Positions 30,101 through 36,450 of a stretch of 64,000 nt of DNA are shown here, in pieces. How positions within the stretch are numbered: the stretch's first letter is position 1; every line of letters starts with the position of its first letter. Below the pieces are notes generated by a model that was given only the letters and a program-made list of their open reading frames with translations, searched no databases and was not told where the DNA came from. The stretch is from assembly GCF_049243985.1 (NCBI RefSeq), contig NC_135374.1, positions 57,347,934 to 57,411,933 on the forward strand, written 5' to 3'. A program made the position numbers and the translations under genes. This stretch comes from Paroedura picta (lineage: Eukaryota; Chordata; Lepidosauria; Squamata; Gekkonidae).

Positions 30101-33100
30101 AGCACTCTGCCACCCAGCTCCATGACTGTTCAGAAAAGTGGTGGCACCAGCAGTACCTTTTTCCCCTTTGCTCCTACAGTCACTTCTGTGGGATGAAGGT
30201 CTTTCCCCTCAGAGCAGCATGCACATGACAGCTCCACTGCCTCCCAATTCATGTGCTGGCCCTTCTCCCCATCTGGCCCTGTTCCTTTGATGGTACACTA
30301 CTGCTCCTTGTGCCAACTCATGGTTGCCATTTGAAAAAAAGCTAAGCCAGATGGTACAGTAATGGCATTGCAAGCCACTCGACTCCATTTCGCCCCCCAG
30401 CGGCTTTGCCAATCCTCACTGAGCTGCAGTCGGAAGAGGCAAGAGGCTTCGCTGCCATCCTCACCACTATTTTATATCAACCTCTTAGCCCCGCCTTTAG
30501 CCATTTTATTCAAGTAGATTTACTGTCATGAAAACTCTCACCGGTCTTAAGTCAGATTACACAAAATGAGTAGATAAAATCAACAGGATGGGATATCCAG
30601 TAAACAATATAATCAGATTAGGACTATAGAAATTAGGTGTTGTTCATCAGAACTCAGAAGTAATTGAAACGGGTTGAGCACATTTTTATTTCCGCTTTAC
30701 AAATGGCTACATAAAAGTCCAGGCTGCCTTTAATCAGGCAGTATGACCCCAGATAACCATTATCTGTAGCCTTAAAAGGGAGGGGGGAGAAACTTTCCCG
30801 CAGAGTAAATCACTATACAAGCAACCAGATCAGTAGGTATTAAAATACTGAATTATGATTTTTTTTTGTATATTAGTAATATACTGTACACTTTCAGTAT
30901 AATACCAAACAGTACTACAATGTATCTACTTGAGCATGGATGACACACTTGTGACTGGAAACAAAATCACTGGTTGGCTAGGATCAGTAATACTGCATTG
31001 ACAATTATCGAATGAGTGGCCCATGCTCCCCATTACAGATTACTTTGTCAGTTAATTAGACATTAGCCTTGAGAATGACTACTGCAGTAGAGATAGGGGG
31101 GACACTGCAATCTTGAGGAGAGGGAAAAACACACACTCCCATATTAGCTAATTATGATAGGCAGGATTCCATGGATCAATTTCACTTTTCCCCTCAGCAC
31201 AGGAAGCCTTCCTCTGATAAGTTATCCAACACAAGAACCACTGCAGGGGTGGCCAAACTGGCTCTGCAGATGTCTATGGACTATGATTAACATGAGCCCT
31301 TCCCAGCACCATGGTGATTGTAGTCCATGGACATCTGCAGAACCACAGTTTAGTCACCCCTGAATTAGACAACAGGTCCTTGTACCAGACAAAAGTGCCA
31401 GTGTCAGTGAAGCACATCTACAGGATCTATCACAACACAATTCAAGTTTATCATAAGGGGAGTACTATAAAGGCAGCTTGTTTCACTTGCAGTCTTTAGA
31501 TGAACAAAGTTTGAGTTCAATGGTACCAACAAAGACCAACAAAGTTACATTCACGGTATGAGCTTTCTTGTGAATGAACACTTTGTCAGATACATGTACA
31601 CGAAAGCTCATATACCTTGAATAAAACTTTATTGGTCATAACGGTGCCATTGGTCTCCAACTTTGTTCTGCTGCTTCAGACCAACACAGCTACCTACCTG
31701 AATCAGTCTTCAGGTAAATGAAATATGGGACAAAAAGAACTCTTTCTTTCCTCTTTCCATAAGAACAACCTGCTCACTCAAAACCAGCATACTGTTTCAC
31801 ACAGCAGTCACCCAGTTTCCCTTTAGTGCAAAATAGGGCATACAGGCATCCCAGTGCTGGCATCCAGAGAGGGCTCCATTCAGCTAGCCTGGTCAGTAGC
31901 CCTTCCACAAACTAAAGTGTAGTGAACTGGGAGACTACAAAGGGCAAGATTCTGCAGCAGGAGCTATTTGTTATATTTTGATGAAAGAAAATGTCTGTTT
32001 TGATTGACTGGGGTCCTGCTAGTTTCCCAACTGCAAAGACAGTCCTCTTCCAGTGAGGGCTAGGAGATGCAATCAGAGAAGGGGGAAGGGAGAGGTTATC
32101 TGTCAATTATGGGTATAGGGTTGTTAGCTTGTCTCTGTGAGCTCTCATCTTTATGAATTTCAATTAAGACTCCAAAAGATGTGTCTGAAAGGTAGCAATG
32201 CTTTGATTCAGGTAGTCAATGATCCTGTCCTTGCCTTAAAAGAATCAGTCTAAATCTGAGCTGGGAAGTCCCTGAGGAGCAAGAAAAAAAAAGAGAAAAA
32301 TACATTATGCAAAGGAAGCAAAATCCATCCAGACCTATACAGAACACACCTAACGTAAGTACTGGTCGGACTTAACTAGGTTATTCATTTCTAAGCTAAC
32401 ACTGATTTCAATAGTGGTCACCACTACAATTCTAGAAAACCTGTAGAAGCAAAGAATGGGATCAACAACCCTCTATCCTATCTGGAAGACTGAAGGTTAT
32501 TCCTAGTTGCATATTCACCAATCCATCCAAAAGAAGCACTCATATGATATATACTTTATCATTTCTAAGAACTGGGAAATTGCCATTATATCTATATAGG
32601 GATTTAAATTTCACTCAAAGCAATAGGACTCAGAATCAAGCTTTTAGATACTACCATTTAATCTGCACATTAAGAGTAAACTGTAATATACAATTTTTCC
32701 AGCTGGAAAATCTATCATATATTCAAGATAGCTAAAAAAAATGACAATTTAGCTTTTTATTAAGTATAATAATTATCACAGGGGCAAACTGCCAACACCC
32801 TACTTTGCTTGTACATCCATTTGCTTTGTTTCCCATTGATACTATACACATTGCATTTTCTCTCACCTCAAAACACGTATATGCAGCGCCTGTACATTTA
32901 TCTGCAACATGGAGTACAGCATGAAGTAATGTAGACTGCATGCATGGCCTTGACAATATTGGAGAAGTGGCTCTTCCTTCTACTCCACTCATATCACGGT
33001 CCCACTAGTATAGTGGTCCCCAACCCCCGGTCCAGAGACCGGTACCGGTCCGTAGATCAATCGGTACCGGCCCGCGTCTCCTCCTCGTCCTCCTCCCCGG

Positions 33101-36078
33101 CTGCTGCTTCAGGGGCTGCCCTGCCACTCTGCCACCAGCTCAACTTTGGTGCTCTCCACACTGCCATGGCTGGGGCTCCCCCTCTGCATGGCACTACGCA
33201 GCTGCTGCTGGCAGCGTCCCCCAGTAGGTGGTGGGATGTCAGGGGCACCAGCAGGAAAGCAAGTGGAGCAGGGGCTCAGGCAGCGGCGATGTCTCTTGGG
33301 AAAAGATTACCCCCCCCCGGGCCTCAGTAAAATTGTCATGCATTGACCGGTCCCTGGTGATAAAAAGGTTGGGGACCACTGCACTAGTACATGTAAAGTC
33401 CCATCCACTGAAATTGTGCAGCCATCGGCAGTCATGATTTCCCCGCAGTGAAAGAAAAACTGAAGAGCCCAGATAGCACAACGGGGAGTGGCCACAGTGC
33501 TAAGTTTTATTCCATGGCTCAAGGGTGAGGACAGCACAATCTCTTTAGGCTTTCTGCCATAAGTCAGTGCATACACAGAAGTAGCAGCTATTCTGAACTT
33601 TAGCTAAACACTATTTGTATCTAAAAATCAATATACCCAAATCAGTTGGAATTTGCTATAAGCAGCAAATCAATTGCTTATTTACAAGGCTACCATTAAA
33701 CCTTTTAGTGCCACAAGAAGCACACCACAAATTAGCCTACCAAACATTGCTCTTTACTAGAACAAAATCCAGTGTTATAATATGTGCATATACCTGTGTT
33801 TCTTTCCCTCCAAATCTTTTTTAATACTGCAAAGCTGGGTAAGATACAGATGGCACCACAATAGTGTAATAAGGGTACTGTTTATCACTTACAAAGCTTT
33901 TCATGGCCTAAATCACGCATATCTGAAAAACTATGGAAATTTGTTTATGTGAGCAAAGCCTTCTAGAACAGTGGTCCCCAACCTTTTTCGGGATGGTGGG
34001 GGAGGCCCGGGAACCGGGGGGGGGGGAGGAGAGGAAGGCGCTGATGCTGGCACACAGGCAACCGCAAACCAGCAGGCACGCCTCCACCCCCGCGCGCGGC
34101 GCAGCACTCACTGCACTGGGAGCAATCAGCCGCCTCCCGGCGCAATGAGCATCACTCCCTCCCCCCCCCCCCGCCACAGCCCAGTCCCGGGCCATGGCCT
34201 GGTGGTTGGGAAACACCGTTCTAGAGGGTGAGATCAACATCAGCTTATATCTGTGCATTCTCTTGTGGCTCCTACCAAGTGGTATGACCTACCTGACAAG
34301 GTCAGGAAAGTTCCCACACTTCTATCATTCTGTAAAACGCATAAAACAGATTGTTCAGAAGAGCATTTTTCTAAAGGGAAGTGGGCAGTCTTCATGTATA
34401 TTTTTTGCATTATTTTCTGTATTTGTCATTTTACTTTATTGCATTAGTTTTCCAGTGTTGCTCTAATTCAGTTTTTTTCTGCATACTGTTTCTATTGCAT
34501 GACCTACCTCCTACATAAAAAGGTGGCCTATGAGTGAATTTAATTAATTGATGCTGGACTATGAAAGCTATATGCCCCCATATAACAGAGATAGAGACAG
34601 AAGTGCATAAGGGGCAAGTTTCATTCCACAAAGCCAAACTCATATCATAGGCAAATATGGCTGTTGTAATGTAAACATGTTACTTTAATGTAGGTAGGCA
34701 TCCTAGGACACATCCCATATATGCTAATGTATGAGATGTTCTCAGTTGAAAAGCAAATACTGTTTTTAACAGTATTGTTTTTAGCATTAAAGATTACTCC
34801 AAATGCCATTCTCAAAGTCTAACGCAAAAAGAGCACCCTACCTTAAATAAGCCTTAAAACAAGAGAGCTGATGTTTAACTAGAAAGCACTCCACTCCACT
34901 ATTCCAATGCACAAGCAATTGCAATTACACAGGTTTCCAATTATATGCCAAGTGCAAACTTTTTTTTTGCAAACTGAGATTTTTCTAGGGAGTTTTGATG
35001 CAACATATATTAAGCAGAGACTCTTATGCAATTCATTGTACAGCTTTTGAGAGCATTATATATATTCCAATTGTAAACTACACCAAGCAAAAACATGACA
35101 GTCATGTTAAGTTTCAAAGAAATAATTCTAGACTTCAGCTTGGAGTTCTTCCAGCAATCAGTTAAGACTACAAGTTATTTCCTACGTAACAGATTGCTAT
35201 AGCGTCACTGGTTGAAAACCAAATCTTGATAAATCTTAAAAGATCAAACACCTCTCCTTCCCACCCACCACAACTGGCGTTGCAAGAGTCATTCGCGATT
35301 CCTGAAATGCCTCTCCAGATCTCTCTGACACATTCAAAACTGTATCTTAGGCTTGTATCGAGTGTTACTTTACTCTCATCCAATTACTACAAAGCAAAGT
35401 GGCCAGACAGCAAAAACTAAATTGTGTGTGTATGTATACACATATGTATAGATACACACACAACTACTGGGGCTGGAAATAAAATACCCTCAAGATGTCC
35501 TATCTTCACGTGCCTTCCTCTAAATTCTGCAAGAAAAGGAAACTACTTCCTCTCCCCCCCCCCGGCCCTTCCCACTGAAGAGCGCGCGCTCATTCACACA
35601 CGCACAATGTAAAGGCCTCTTCCGCTATCAGGCAGGCACCAACACACACACACACACAAACTTCTATTCCTCTCCCTGCGCTTGAAAGCTGGTCTGAAGC
35701 GACCGGGCGGGCTCTCCTGAACGAGCAGGGGAAGGCACAGCCGAGCTTGGCGGCGCAGTTCTTAGGCCGCTCAGGCCTGAAAGGTGACGAGCTATTCCGC
35801 CATGAGCGGGACAGAGCCCGAGGTCGGCCCCATGTGGCCCCAGAGGCGGCAGCAGGAGCAGCGCCGCCACCGCCGCCCACACACCGGGCCCCGCGCAGGA
35901 GAGGCCGGGGAGCGGGGCGGGGGGGTCCGCCTCAGCCGCCTCCAGACCCTCGAGAGGAAAGGCCGCCCCCTCCCCCGGCCGGTCCTCGGCCGCCACCAAA
36001 GGGGCCAAGCTCAGCCCGTGCTCTCTCCCTCCCTCCTTCCTTCCTCACCTCCTGGTTGAAGGCGTTCACGGCCTCCAT
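55..36078 (-). CDS. SCAF4: SCAF4, SR-related CTD-associated factor 4 (5' nine coding exons; continues beyond the left edge)
   Basis: SCAF4 is a nuclear protein that binds the phosphorylated C-terminal domain of RNA polymerase II through an N-terminal CID. With SCAF8 it suppresses use of early polyadenylation sites (known for the family). Nine exons join in frame: 36049-36078, 15072-15155, 11764-11808, 8386-8547, 5327-5462, 4982-5121, 3582-3758, 538-638 and 55-163, together 984 nt or 328 codons, all with GT/AG borders. Residues 1 to about 140 form the CID (starts [10 protein letters not shown], contains [15 protein letters not shown]). Next come a P/S/T-rich linker with [21 protein letters not shown], split by an intron, and a Q/P-rich segment with [14 protein letters not shown]. 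The RRM and proline-rich C-terminus lie off the window. SCAF8 is the paralogue to exclude; the wording of exons 5-9 and the HUNK neighbour favour SCAF4. Intron 1 is about 20.9 kb. No break is seen. Confidence 0.95.
340..457. repeat. Bov-B/RTE-like fragment in SCAF4 intron 8
   Basis: The stretch with ATTCAGTTGTGTCCGACCC followed by a GCGA..CTATAGG pattern resembles the terminal region of Bov-B LINEs and the SINEs that borrow it. It is short and old, and the orientation is uncertain. Confidence 0.4.
538..638 (-). CDS. SCAF4: SCAF4 coding exon 8
   Basis: Encodes [20 protein letters not shown] and an S/P-rich tail ending SVSQQT, with two bases left over. Acceptor TTTCAG, donor GTAAGT. Confidence 0.93.
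639..1500. other. SCAF4 intron 7, quiet part
   Basis: AT-rich intron DNA with many stops in all frames. I recognise no repeat, RNA gene or extra exon. Confidence 0.5.
1501..1972 (-). mobile_element. Helitron-like element (non-autonomous, 472 bp)
   Basis: Read on the minus strand it begins TCTTACC after an A and ends with a hairpin (CCATTGC / GCAATGG), then ATTTCTTG and CTAG. This is the Helitron layout and resembles the better copies at 8,981, 13,111 and 23,662. The base after CTAG is A rather than the expected T, so the call is less sure. The interior is a CT-rich, repeat-like sequence with no protein. Confidence 0.5.
1983..2180 (+). repeat. L2 LINE 3' end
   Basis: Holds the end of the L2 reading frame (CTGGAATGGTCCTCCCAGA), a 3' UTR with CCGCCTCGAGCC, and a tail of AATAAA-type repeats, as in the other L2 copies here. 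Confidence 0.7.
2294..3330 (-). repeat. L2-type LINE fragment
   Basis: Starts with TTTATTTATTTA, the reverse of an L2 tail, followed by the GCCACAAGC-type 3' UTR that is also seen at 40,763. The remainder is diverged. A block near 3,240-3,320 resembles the endonuclease end of a LINE (reverse reading). The boundary and clade of the inner part are uncertain. Confidence 0.45.
3437..3488 (+). repeat. Short retroelement 3' end
   Basis: AATAAAATTTGTTAGTCTTT with the following GGTGCTACTGGACTTCTG matches the pattern at 31,619-31,690. It is a widespread reptile repeat end whose family I cannot name. Confidence 0.4.
3582..3758 (-). CDS. SCAF4: SCAF4 coding exon 7
   Basis: Encodes 59 residues from [17 protein letters not shown] to PEQKTSFDK, rich in Gln and Thr and phase 0 at both ends. 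Acceptor TTTTAG-type, donor GTGAAG. Confidence 0.95.
3759..4981. other. SCAF4 intron 6
   Basis: Single-copy-looking intron DNA. A pyrimidine-rich stretch lies at about 4,360-4,560. The short open frames here have no recognisable content. Confidence 0.5.
4982..5121 (-). CDS. SCAF4: SCAF4 coding exon 6
   Basis: Encodes a proline-rich stretch, then [20 protein letters not shown], a block conserved in SCAF4. Acceptor TTGTAG, donor GTAAGT. Confidence 0.95.
5327..5462 (-). CDS. SCAF4: SCAF4 coding exon 5
   Basis: Encodes [20 protein letters not shown] and on to STNNE. This is the last CID helix followed by the start of an S/T-rich linker. It leaves one base to the next exon. Confidence 0.95.
6035..6530 (+). 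repeat. L2 LINE 3' fragment
   Basis: Encodes the end of the L2 reverse transcriptase ORF (the [27 protein letters not shown] region of the better copy at 12,850-13,020). Then follow the 3' UTR with CCGCCCTGA-like sequence and an AATAAATAAATA tail. 5' truncated. Confidence 0.8.
6875..6996 (-). repeat. Dispersed repeat of unknown class, copy 1
   Basis: Its reverse complement reads GATGCCAGTTTCCAGGTGGG, then a TACAGCTCATTTCCAGA block and TCCCTGGAGAAAGTGGCTGC. A matching plus-strand copy lies at 55,143-55,310. No coding content. Confidence 0.55.
7170..8385. other. SCAF4 intron 4, quiet part
   Basis: AT-rich, with no recognised repeat. A 95-codon open frame at 7,876-8,163 has no family resemblance and no exon borders. 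Confidence 0.45.
8386..8547 (-). CDS. SCAF4: SCAF4 coding exon 4 (CID core)
   Basis: Encodes 54 residues from [15 protein letters not shown] to [10 protein letters not shown], the core of the CID that contacts the polymerase tail. A cysteine stands in FGPRFCKNI where mammals, as I recall, have serine. Acceptor CTTCAG, donor GTATGG. Confidence 0.96.
8981..9305 (+). mobile_element. Helitron (non-autonomous, 325 bp)
   Basis: Begins TCTGTAAACTGC after A8980. It ends with a hairpin (CCGTT/AACGG) followed by ACTTTGAATCTAG and then T, the A|T insertion rule of Helitrons. The interior is GC-rich with long G runs and shares its first ~60 bp with the copy at 13,111. No Rep/helicase, so it must have been moved in trans. 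Confidence 0.75.
9640..11188 (+). repeat. L2 LINE, 5' truncated
   Basis: Carries a decayed RT ORF, including [20 protein letters not shown]-like and [19 protein letters not shown]-like blocks (10,440-10,740), then a 3' UTR with ACCGCCCTGAGCC and an AATAAATAAA tail ending about 11,188. Several frame breaks; older than the copy at 11,940. Confidence 0.85.
11189..11763. other. SCAF4 intron 3, end part
   Basis: AT-rich intron DNA between the L2 tail and SCAF4 exon 3. No feature recognised. Confidence 0.45.
11764..11808 (-). CDS. SCAF4: SCAF4 coding exon 3
   Basis: A 45-nt exon encoding [15 protein letters not shown], a CID helix, with acceptor TTTCAG and donor GTAAGT. It is too short to be found by ORF length and was located from family similarity. 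Confidence 0.95.
11928..11939 (+). repeat. Target-site duplication, left copy
   Basis: ATTAAACCATCT, repeated exactly at 14,736-14,747; the pair frames the L2 and the Helitron inside it. Confidence 0.85.
11940..14735 (+). mobile_element. L2 LINE, 5' truncated, split by a Helitron
   Basis: An L2-clade non-LTR retrotransposon. A 328-codon open frame (12,047-13,033) encodes the reverse transcriptase part from [17 protein letters not shown] through the [10 protein letters not shown] active site (the family norm is YADD) and the [30 protein letters not shown] and [12 protein letters not shown] blocks to the ORF end. The 5' half, with the endonuclease, is missing. The 3' UTR is cut at 13,110 by a Helitron and resumes at 14,554 to an AATAAATAAATTAATT tail. 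A 12-bp target duplication frames it. The long uninterrupted frame suggests a fairly recent insertion. Confidence 0.9.
13111..14553 (+). mobile_element. Helitron (non-autonomous, 1,443 bp) inside the L2
   Basis: Starts TCTTTAACCGCTCC after A13110. It ends with the hairpin CCCATTTTA/TAAAATGGG, then CTTTAAATCTAG, followed by T14554. Removing it rejoins the L2 3' UTR cleanly at A|T, with no target duplication, as expected of rolling-circle insertion. Inside are two GC-rich units 101 bp apart (13,568 and 13,669) with CTTCTGCG / CGCAGAAG inverted arms, then about 580 bp of AT-richer DNA (13,760-14,340), then GC-rich units again. No Rep/helicase is encoded. Confidence 0.8.
14736..14747 (+). repeat. 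Target-site duplication, right copy
   Basis: ATTAAACCATCT, identical to 11,928-11,939. Confidence 0.85.
15072..15155 (-). CDS. SCAF4: SCAF4 coding exon 2
   Basis: Encodes 28 residues from [16 protein letters not shown] to AAIKAIK, the first helices of the CID. It has an acceptor TTACAG and a donor GTAAGA; phase 0 at both ends. Confidence 0.95.
15560..16530 (-). repeat. Non-LTR retrotransposon C-terminal fragment
   Basis: Minus-strand frames contain [19 protein letters not shown]-like, [15 protein letters not shown] and [20 protein letters not shown]. These are typical of the region after the reverse transcriptase in several LINE clades. Broken into pieces; the clade is not resolved. Confidence 0.55.
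16543..16600 (-). repeat. tRNA-type SINE, 3' fragment
   Basis: The reverse of the SINE end seen at 29,650-29,707 (GTCAGACATGACT..GTGCTTGCACAGGGGATACC, then ACCTTT units). Confidence 0.75.
16616..18470. other. SCAF4 intron 1, quiet part
   Basis: AT-rich. The only hint is at 17,533-17,600, where GGTTGTCCAAAGTTTTCAAC and GTGGGCCACA resemble the end of an old hAT element. No gene seen. Confidence 0.4.
18478..18976 (+). repeat. L2 LINE 3' fragment
   Basis: End of the L2 ORF (frame remnants of the [14 protein letters not shown] region, [10 protein letters not shown]), a 3' UTR with AACAGCCCTGAGACG, and a TAATAATAATAA tail. Confidence 0.8.
19050..19748 (-). repeat. L2 LINE fragment
   Basis: A 171-codon minus-strand frame from [20 protein letters not shown] through [20 protein letters not shown] to the ORF end, followed by the 3' UTR and tail in reverse (TTATTTATTTG). 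5' truncated. Confidence 0.85.
19977..20111. mobile_element. Palindromic MITE (hAT-type), copy 1
   Basis: Two long inverted arms: CAGGGGTAGTCAACCTGTGG at the left and its reverse complement ending at 20,111, with ATGTTCATGGACTAC in each arm. Flanks AGTAAAGG and CAGTAAGG resemble a shifted 8-bp duplication. Same family as 61,080. Confidence 0.8.
20214..20717. mobile_element. DNA transposon, non-autonomous, ~29-bp terminal repeats
   Basis: The left end TACTGTATTTGCCAGCGTGT matches the reverse complement of the right end (TACAGTATTTGCTGCCGTAT). Both carry TAAGAC just after. TA flanks fit a Tc1/mariner-type element. The interior is GC-rich with CGTATAGGACAACC near the right end. No transposase. 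Confidence 0.65.
20718..21845. other. Unassigned intron DNA with a GC-richer block
   Basis: From about 21,100 to 21,600 base content rises. A minus-strand frame (21,339-21,599) reads [20 protein letters not shown] and is rich in E, P and S. I recognise no family, splice sites or copies; it may be an old repeat. Confidence 0.35.
21850..21965 (+). repeat. Old tRNA/MIR-like SINE fragment
   Basis: ATATAGTGGTTAGC followed by a degenerate B-box (GGTTCAAATTCC) and a CORE-like GACCCTAGCCCAGTCAC. Similar in plan to the full copy at 57,532. Confidence 0.55.
22150..22325 (-). repeat. L2 LINE fragment
   Basis: Short reverse piece of the L2 ORF end (CCAGACCGGGGCCAGGGCC.. corresponds to the TRARAF.. region). 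Confidence 0.5.
22330..23661. other. SCAF4 intron 1, quiet part
   Basis: AT-rich with no recognised gene, RNA or repeat. Confidence 0.45.
23662..24159 (-). mobile_element. Helitron (non-autonomous, 498 bp)
   Basis: On the minus strand it starts TCTTTAACCGCTCC after an A and shares more than 100 bp with the start of the 13,111 copy (AGTAAGGGCCCC, GGGATGAGGAAGGGTGCCGA). It ends GTGCTTTTTGTACTCTAA followed by T. The middle has inverted GGACCAATCGCAA/TTGCGATTGGTCC arms. No protein. Confidence 0.7.
24587..26765 (-). mobile_element. CR1 LINE, 5' truncated, with a hAT insertion
   Basis: A CR1-clade retrotransposon. A 299-codon minus-strand frame (25,830-26,729) encodes the fingers of the reverse transcriptase: [59 protein letters not shown] and [18 protein letters not shown]. 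The remainder (25,500-25,880) carries the FADDTKLGG active site in a shifted frame. The 3' end at 24,587 has the CR1 block GGACTAGATGGCCTGTATGG (reverse). Cut by a hAT element at 25,098-25,495. Confidence 0.92.
25098..25495. mobile_element. hAT-type MITE in the CR1
   Basis: Ends CAGCTGTCCGCAACC and GGAGACCACTG are diverged forms of the CAGTGGTCCCC ends seen at 33,011 and 56,440. Flanks CTGTATAC and CCGGATAT are a weak 8-bp duplication (5 of 8). The interior is GC-rich. The CR1 sequence continues on both sides. Confidence 0.65.
26766..27078. other. Intron DNA, nothing recognised
   Basis: AT-rich, between the truncated CR1 end and the minimal Helitron. Confidence 0.4.
27079..27146 (-). mobile_element. 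Minimal Helitron remnant, both ends in 68 bp
   Basis: On the minus strand it runs TCTGAAAACCGCTCC, then AATAAAACAGTAAGGGG, then AAATGGGCTTTGAAACTAA. That is the first ~45 bp and last ~25 bp of the family without the GC-rich body. It has A and T at the borders, as a real insertion would. Confidence 0.6.
27147..28017. other. SCAF4 intron 1, quiet part
   Basis: AT-rich, no feature recognised. Confidence 0.4.
28018..28222 (-). repeat. MIR-like SINE
   Basis: Reverse of the SINE at 57,532: ATATGCCACTTTTCTCTACC, GAGTCTCAAAGCAGC, CTTCCCTTTCCTCTCCCC, GCCCAAGGTCACCCAGC. It lacks the tRNA-like head. Confidence 0.75.
28226..28740 (+). mobile_element. Fossil tyrosine-recombinase retroelement (DIRS/Ngaro type), fragment
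   Basis: Plus-strand frames hold the end of a tyrosine recombinase ([17 protein letters not shown], then a [14 protein letters not shown] block with the conserved H-x-x-R-like region). They are followed by a stretch like an SGNH hydrolase start (VCGHSYVH). This order is known from Ngaro-type elements of fish and reptiles. The copy is partial, broken in several places and old; no termini were found. Confidence 0.6.
28741..29423. other. SCAF4 intron 1, quiet part
   Basis: No gene or clear repeat. A C run occurs at 29,280. Confidence 0.4.
29436..29707 (+). repeat. tRNA-type SINE with ACCTTT tail, copy 1
   Basis: Head GAGCCTCTTGTGGCGCAGAG (A-box-like), B-box GGTTCAATCCC, a body with CTTCCGAGGTCGGTAAAATG, and an end GGTGCTTGCACAGGGGATAC plus ACCTTT units. 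Framed by a 12-bp duplication TACAATCCATCT (29,424-29,435 and 29,708-29,719). The 3' end resembles the RTE-linked tail of Sauria-type SINEs. Confidence 0.9.
29720..31243. other. SCAF4 intron 1, mostly unassigned
   Basis: Contains an A run of about 22 at 29,958-29,980. No exon or named repeat recognised. Confidence 0.4.
31244..31362. mobile_element. Palindromic MITE (hAT-type), diverged copy
   Basis: CAGGGGTGGCCAAACTGG at the left and GTTTAGTCACCCCTG at the right, with GATGTCTATGGACTA / TAGTCCATGGACATC inner arms. Related to 19,977 and 61,080; no target duplication visible. Confidence 0.65.
31515..31705 (+). repeat. Retroelement 3' end of unnamed family
   Basis: Contains CACGAAAGCTCATATACC, GAATAAAACTTTATTGGTC and CAGACCAACACAGCTACC. 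This is a repeat end I recognise as common in reptile genomes but cannot assign. Confidence 0.45.
31706..33002. other. SCAF4 intron 1, quiet part
   Basis: No gene or repeat recognised; AT-rich towards the right. Confidence 0.4.
33011..33381. mobile_element. hAT-type MITE with exact 8-bp target duplication
   Basis: Ends TAGTGGTCCCCAACC and GGTTGGGGACCACTG, with GACCGGTACCGGTCCG near the left and ACCGGTCCCTGGTG near the right. CACTAGTA is repeated at 33,003-33,010 and 33,382-33,389. The GC-rich interior has no transposase. Confidence 0.85.
33878..34540 (+). repeat. L2-type LINE fragment, split by a hAT element
   Basis: Frame remnants of the L2 ORF end ([18 protein letters not shown]-like, then [18 protein letters not shown]-like) on either side of the hAT insertion at 33,969-34,218. 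Old. Confidence 0.5.
33969..34218. mobile_element. hAT-type MITE
   Basis: Ends CAGTGGTCCCCAACCTTT and GTTGGGAAACACCG. Flanks TTCTAGAA and TTCTAGAG are an 8-bp duplication with one difference. GC-rich interior. Confidence 0.8.
34541..35690. other. SCAF4 intron 1, promoter-proximal part
   Basis: AT-rich, turning CpG-rich after about 35,500. A short CA repeat lies at 35,640-35,660. No exon recognised. Confidence 0.4.
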
Positions 36079-36450
36079 GTTGTTGCTTAGCGGCCTGCGG
36101 CAGCGCGCGCAGACGAGCGGGGAGGGGGTGGCGGGACGTCGCTCTCAGCCCGCTCCCGCCTTCAGGGCCTCGGCGCTAACATGTCCGTTTGGCGGTGGCC
36201 CGCAGCGTCTCGCTTGCAGTGGCCGGGCAGAGTGTCTCCCGCAGCGGGACGCCGGAGCCCACGCCGCGAACAGCACCCTGGGATACCGTAGTCCTCCCAG
36301 CTTCGCGCCACCCATCGGGGCAAGGGGGAGAAGAGGAAGAGCGCGCGGCGGAAGTACCACGTGACAGGGCTGGTTTCCCTGCTCGCCGCCTCCTTCCTCG
36401 CCTGAAGCTTCTGGCTTCGTGTTTACAGAAGGGCGACTTAGGTTGACGAT
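35690..36450 (-). promoter_or_regulatory. SCAF4: SCAF4 CpG-rich promoter region
   Basis: A dense run of CpG dinucleotides surrounds the SCAF4 start codon, in contrast to the AT-rich DNA on both sides. This fits a housekeeping CpG-island promoter. The transcription start cannot be placed from sequence alone. No gene leaves it in the plus direction that I can recognise, although such islands often fire both ways. Confidence 0.7.
36049..36078 (-). CDS. SCAF4: SCAF4 coding exon 1
   Basis: Encodes [10 protein letters not shown] and is followed by the donor GTGAGG. The start codon sits in a CpG-rich block, and the next exon continues in phase 0. Confidence 0.92.

Noticed and set aside
35747-36364. 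205-codon plus-strand frame at the SCAF4 start
   Set aside because: Product is mostly A, P, G and R, as any open frame in a CpG island; it overlaps the SCAF4 first exon on the other strand.
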